Assembly: GCF_002954775.1 (NCBI RefSeq)
Contig: NZ_PJME01000014.1
Location: 1-64,000, forward strand
Direction: 5' to 3'
DNA length: 64,000 nucleotides
DNA from: Streptomyces geranii
GTDB taxonomy: Bacteria; Actinomycetota; Actinomycetes; Streptomycetales; Streptomycetaceae
Below the pieces are notes generated by a model. It was not told the DNA's origin. It did not search any database and was given only the letters and a program-made list of their open reading frames with translations. Both the position numbers and the translations under genes were made by a program. Of this stretch, positions 60,710 through 64,000 are shown in pieces (position 1 is the stretch's first letter; the number at the start of each line of letters is the position of its first letter).

Positions 60710-60740
60710 GGGTCCCGTGGGCGGACCGCCCACGGGACCC
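60710..60740 (-). terminator. 15-bp hairpin between permease and galM genes
   Basis: GGGTCCCGTGGGCGG and CCGCCCACGGGACCC are exact reverse complements around a single A. It lies in the 81 bases between the permease stop and galM start and can weaken read-through into galM. Confidence 0.75.
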
Positions 60741-60754
60741 GCGGCACCACGTGC

Positions 60755-61996
60755 TTACGAACCGACCTTGCGCTTGTTCCACACGTCGAAGCCGACCGCC
60801 GCCAGCAGTACCAGGCCCTTGATGACCTGCTGCCAGTCGGTGCCGACGCCGACGAGGTTCATGCCGTTGTTGAGGACACCGAGGACGACACCGCCGATGA
60901 TCGCGCCGAGGACGGTGCCCACCCCGCCGCTCATCGACGCGCCGCCGATGTACGCGGCGGCGATCGCCTCCAGCTCGAAGTTGAGGCCCGCCTTGGGCGA
61001 GGCCGCGTTGAAGCGGGCGGCGAAGACCAGACCGGCCAGCGCGGCCAGCATGCCCATGTTCACGAAGAGCAGGAAGACGACCTTCTTGTCCTTCACGCCG
61101 GACAGCTTGGCCGCGGGCAGGTTGCCGCCGATGGCGTACACATGGCGGCCGATGATCGCGTTGCGCATCACGTAGCCGAAGCCGACGACCAGCGCGCCGA
61201 GGATCAGCAGGACGATCGGGGCGCCCTTGTAGCTGGCGAGCAGCATCGTGACGGTGAGCACGGCCGCGGCGATCGCGACGAGCTTGAGGACGAACAGGTT
61301 CATCGGCGGCACGTCGAGCGCGAACTCCTGCTGCCTGCGCCGGTCGCGGAACTCCTGGAACACCACGAACGCGAGGAGGGCGAAGCCCAGCAGCAGCGTC
61401 AGGTTGTGGTAGTTGGTGTCCGGGCCGACCTCGGGCAGGAAGCCGTTGGCGACCTTCTGCAGGCCCTCGGGGAACGGGCCGAGGGTCTGGCCCTTCAGGA
61501 AGATCTCGGTCAGCCCGCGGAAGACGAGCATGCCCGCCAGGGTCACGATGAACGACGGGATACCGAGATACGAGATGAAGAAGCCCTGCGCGGCACCGGC
61601 GGCGGCGCCCACGGCCAGACACAGCAGGACGGCCAGCGGCCAGGCTATGTCGTTGTCGACCATGAAGACGGCGGCCATCGAGCCGATGAACGCGGTCAGC
61701 GAGCCCACGGACAGGTCGATGTGGCCCGCGATGATGATCAGCATCATGCCGATCGCGAGGATCAGGATGTAGCTGTTCTGCAGCACCAGGTTGGAGACGT
61801 TGCGCGGCAGCAGCAGGTCGCCGTCGGTCCACACGGCGAACAGCGCCACGATCAGACCCAGGGCGATCAGCATGCCGTACTGCCGCATGTTGCGGCGCAG
61901 GCCGTCCAGCACCAGCTGGAGCAGTCCGCCGCCCGCCGCCTCCCCGCTCCTGCCGGGCGCGGGGGCCGGGCTCTTGGCGGTCACATCCGTGCTCAT
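60755..61996 (-). CDS. mmsB: Multiple monosaccharide ABC transporter permease
   Basis: The 413-residue membrane protein of the ribose/xylose permease family has several helices (QYGMLIALGLIVALFAVW, ILILAIGMMLIIIAGHIDLSVGSLTAFIG, GGVGTVLGAIIGGVVLGVLNNGM). It matches the MmsB/GguB subgroup, which imports arabinose, xylose, galactose and glucose with ChvE-like binding proteins. The ATG overlaps the ATPase stop (ATGA). Confidence 0.92.
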   Translation of the reverse strand: MSTDVTAKSPAPAPGRSGEAAGGGLLQLVLDGLRRNMRQYGMLIALGLIVALFAVWTDGDLLLPRNVSNLVLQNSYILILAIGMMLIIIAGHIDLSVGSLTAFIGSMAAVFMVDNDIAWPLAVLLCLAVGAAAGAAQGFFISYLGIPSFIVTLAGMLVFRGLTEIFLKGQTLGPFPEGLQKVANGFLPEVGPDTNYHNLTLLLGFALLAFVVFQEFRDRRRQQEFALDVPPMNLFVLKLVAIAAAVLTVTMLLASYKGAPIVLLILGALVVGFGYVMRNAIIGRHVYAIGGNLPAAKLSGVKDKKVVFLLFVNMGMLAALAGLVFAARFNAASPKAGLNFELEAIAAAYIGGASMSGGVGTVLGAIIGGVVLGVLNNGMNLVGVGTDWQQVIKGLVLLAAVGFDVWNKRKVGS

Positions 61997-63543
61997 CGCG
62001 TTACCTCTTTGTCCTTCGTCATCTGACGCATCAGCGATTCCTGCGTGGCCTCGGCACGCGAGAACTCACCGGTCAGCCGTCCCGCGGCCATCGTGTAGAT
62101 GCGGTCGCACATCCCGAGCAGCTCCGGCAGCTCGGAGGAGATGAAGACGACCGCCTTGCCCTCGGCCGCCAGCTTGTCGATGACCGTGTAGATCTCGAAC
62201 TTGGCGCCCACGTCGATCCCGCGGGTCGGCTCGTCCAGGATCAGCACATCCGGACCCGTGAAGATCCACTTGCTGAGGACGACCTTCTGCTGGTTGCCGC
62301 CCGACAGCTTGCCGACCGGCTCGAAGACGGTCGGCGCCTTGATGTTCATGGACTTGCGGAAGCCCTCGGAGACCTTCCGCTCCTCGTGCTCGTCGACCAC
62401 ACCGCGCTTGGTGACCTTGCTCAGGGCACTGAGCGAGATGTTGCGGTTGATGGTGTCGATGAGGTTGAGGCCGTAGTGCTTGCGGTCCTCGGTCACATAG
62501 GCGATGCCGTGCTTGACCGCCTCGGAGACGGTCTTCGTACGGATCTCCGTGCCGTCCTTGAGGACCGTCCCGTGCGTGTACCGGCCGTAGGTGCGCCCGA
62601 AGACGCTCATCGCGAGTTCGGTGCGCCCGGCGCCCATCAGGCCCGCGATACCGACGATCTCCCCGCGCCGCACGGAGATCGACACATCGTCGACCACCTT
62701 GCGCTGCTGGTCGATCGGGTGGTGCACGGTCCAGTCGCGGATCTCCAGCGCGGGCGCGGAACCCTCCTGCGCGTCGTGCGGGGTCCGCTCCGGGAAGCGG
62801 TGTTCGAGGTCGCGGCCGACCATGCCGCTGATGATCCGGTCCTCGGTGGTCTCCGCGGCCTTCACGTCGAGCGTCTCGATGGTCTGGCCGTCGCGCAGGA
62901 TCGTCACCGAGTCGGCGACCGTCTCGATCTCGTTCAGCTTGTGCGAAATGATGATCGAGGTGATGCCCTGGTCCTTGAGGCCCAGGATGAGATCCAGGAG
63001 CTTGCCGCTGTCCTCGTCGTTCAGGGCGGCCGTCGGCTCGTCCAGGATGAGCAGCTTCACCTTCTTCGACAGCGCCTTGGCGATCTCGACGAGCTGCTGC
63101 TTGCCGACACCGATGTCGGCGACCCGCGTCTGCGGGTTCTCGTCCAGACCGACCCGGCGCAGCAGCTCGGCGGCGTGCTTCAGCGTGTCGTTCCAGCTGA
63201 TGAACCCGCGGGTGGCGTGCTCGTTGCCGAGGAAGATGTTCTCCGCGATGGACATGTACGGCACCAGGGCCAGTTCCTGATGGATGATCACGATGCCGCG
63301 GTGCTCACTGGCCCTGATGTCCCTGAAGGAGACGACCTCACCCTCGAAGAGGATGTCCCCCTCGTAGGTGCCGTGCGGATGGACGCCGGAGAGGACCTTC
63401 ATCAAGGTCGACTTGCCGGCGCCGTTCTCCCCGCAGATGGCATGGACCTCGCCCTGACGGACCGTCAGGTTGACGTCCGACAGCGCTTTGACGCCGGGAA
63501 AGGTCTTGACGATCGAGCGCATTTCCAGGACGGGTCCCGCCAT
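61993..63543 (-). CDS. mmsA: Multiple monosaccharide ABC transporter ATPase
   Basis: The 516-residue protein has two ABC domains: the first with GENGAGKSTLMKVLSG and IGVGKQQLVEIAKALSKKVKLLILDEPTAAL, the second with GLMGAGRTELAMSVFG and LSGGNQQKVVLSKWIFTGPDVLILDEPTRGID. This double layout is that of sugar importers (RbsA/XylG/MmsA). The ATG at 63543 has GGAAGG seven bases upstream. It works with the adjacent permease and binding protein. Confidence 0.94.
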   Translation of the reverse strand: MAGPVLEMRSIVKTFPGVKALSDVNLTVRQGEVHAICGENGAGKSTLMKVLSGVHPHGTYEGDILFEGEVVSFRDIRASEHRGIVIIHQELALVPYMSIAENIFLGNEHATRGFISWNDTLKHAAELLRRVGLDENPQTRVADIGVGKQQLVEIAKALSKKVKLLILDEPTAALNDEDSGKLLDLILGLKDQGITSIIISHKLNEIETVADSVTILRDGQTIETLDVKAAETTEDRIISGMVGRDLEHRFPERTPHDAQEGSAPALEIRDWTVHHPIDQQRKVVDDVSISVRRGEIVGIAGLMGAGRTELAMSVFGRTYGRYTHGTVLKDGTEIRTKTVSEAVKHGIAYVTEDRKHYGLNLIDTINRNISLSALSKVTKRGVVDEHEERKVSEGFRKSMNIKAPTVFEPVGKLSGGNQQKVVLSKWIFTGPDVLILDEPTRGIDVGAKFEIYTVIDKLAAEGKAVVFISSELPELLGMCDRIYTMAAGRLTGEFSRAEATQESLMRQMTKDKEVTR

Positions 63544-63575
63544 GGTCGTGCCTTCCAATCTCTGGAGTGCGGGGG

Positions 63576-64000
63576 TTACTTGAGGTCGCTTTCCTTGATG
63601 TAACCCGAGTCGACGACGACCGTCTGGTAGTTCGTCTTGTCCACGCTCACCGGGGTGAGCAGGTAGGCCGGGACGACCTTCGAACCGTTGTCGTACGTCT
63701 TGGTGTCGTTGGTCTCCGGCGTCTTGCCGGTGAGCGCAGCGTCCACCATGTTCGAGGCCACCTTGGCGAGTTCGCGGGTGTCCTTGTAGACGGTCATCGA
63801 CTGCTCGTCGGCGATGATCGACTTCACCGAGGCGACCTCGGCGTCCTGGCCGGTGACGATCGGCAGCGGCTTGCTCTTGGAGCCGTAGTCGTCCGACTTC
63901 AGCGCGGACAGGATGCCGATGGAGATGCCGTCGTACGGCGAGAGCACCGCGTCGACCCGGGACGACTTGTAGGCCGCGGTCAGGATGTCGTCCATGCGCT
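63576..64000 (-). CDS. chvE: Monosaccharide-binding protein, C-terminal part (ChvE-like)
   Basis: The last 140 residues or so of a periplasmic-binding-type sugar receptor, cut by the window edge. ILTAAYKSSRVDAVLSPYDGISIGIL, PIVTGQDAEVASVKSIIADEQSMTVYKDTRELAKVASNMVDAALTGK and VDSGYIKESDL fit the ChvE/MmsE group. It is the first gene of the transporter operon, 32 bases before the ATPase gene. The signal peptide and start are beyond the window. Confidence 0.9.
   Translation of the reverse strand, partial: RMDDILTAAYKSSRVDAVLSPYDGISIGILSALKSDDYGSKSKPLPIVTGQDAEVASVKSIIADEQSMTVYKDTRELAKVASNMVDAALTGKTPETNDTKTYDNGSKVVPAYLLTPVSVDKTNYQTVVVDSGYIKESDLK

Overview
The window is a high-GC actinobacterial chromosome segment, almost certainly Streptomyces. 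The grounds are the strong third-position GC bias, frequent GTG starts with purine-rich ribosome sites, many ATGA-coupled gene pairs, families typical of the genus (DUF397/XRE, MAB_1171c, FxsC/FxsT, DUF4360, Tat-exported glycosidases) and hairpins of the dispersed CGTCCTCAAACGCCGGACGG type. No rRNA, tRNA, insertion sequence, integrase or CRISPR array was seen.

The standout region is 0.15-9.4 kb. A minus-strand block of nine genes runs: stand-alone adenylation enzyme, carrier protein, ectoine-synthase-like cyclase, acyl-CoA-dehydrogenase-like flavoprotein, transglutaminase-like protein, pseudouridine-5'-phosphate glycosidase (PsuG) homologue, HAD phosphatase, MFS exporter and a maleate-isomerase/Asp-Glu racemase-like protein. 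A HTH-only LuxR regulator is divergent from it, and a perfect 25-bp hairpin lies past its 3' end. Read together this is a C-nucleoside antibiotic cluster of the showdomycin kind. In the proposed route glutamine is loaded on the carrier, cyclised by the EctC-like enzyme, oxidised to a 2-aminopyrrole, released, joined to ribose 5-phosphate by the PsuG homologue, dephosphorylated and exported. It may be the published showdomycin pathway or a relative; only database comparison can tell.

From 9.5 to 15.3 kb come a secreted NLP/NPP1 protein, a luciferase-like oxidoreductase, a MarR regulator, a glutamine amidotransferase, two lipoproteins and CorA. From 15.5 to 22.8 kb there is an immunity-like island: FxsT (ATPase, TIR-like, NB-ARC, TPR) and FxsC (TIR-like) without the RiPP precursor or radical SAM partner, then a predicted SLATT membrane effector convergent with a predicted SLOG nucleotide sensor. 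Next come a sensor kinase and an MreB-like protein, both with damaged nucleotide-binding motifs, a malonyl-CoA synthetase with a fused carboxyltransferase, an ATPase, a MerR-PP2C fusion and an ATP-grasp enzyme.

From 32 to 43.3 kb lie an IclR/SMP-30 pair, a coupled four-gene XRE/ImmA-like/MAB_1171c/FAD operon, GH51 and GH35 glycosidases and an Rrf2 regulator. From 43.5 to 50 kb are exported proteins: a PGRP-type amidase, two Tat-exported intradiol dioxygenases around a DUF4360 protein, and a lipoprotein. From 50 to 57.7 kb come an XRE/DUF397/ATPase triad, a SMI1/KNR4 protein, an ArsR-MFS divergent pair, VapBC, a TetR operon and a DUF3500 lipoprotein. The end holds an aminotransferase with a Met/Gln-rich tail and a monosaccharide operon (galM, permease, ATPase and the C-terminal part of the binding protein, cut by the window edge).
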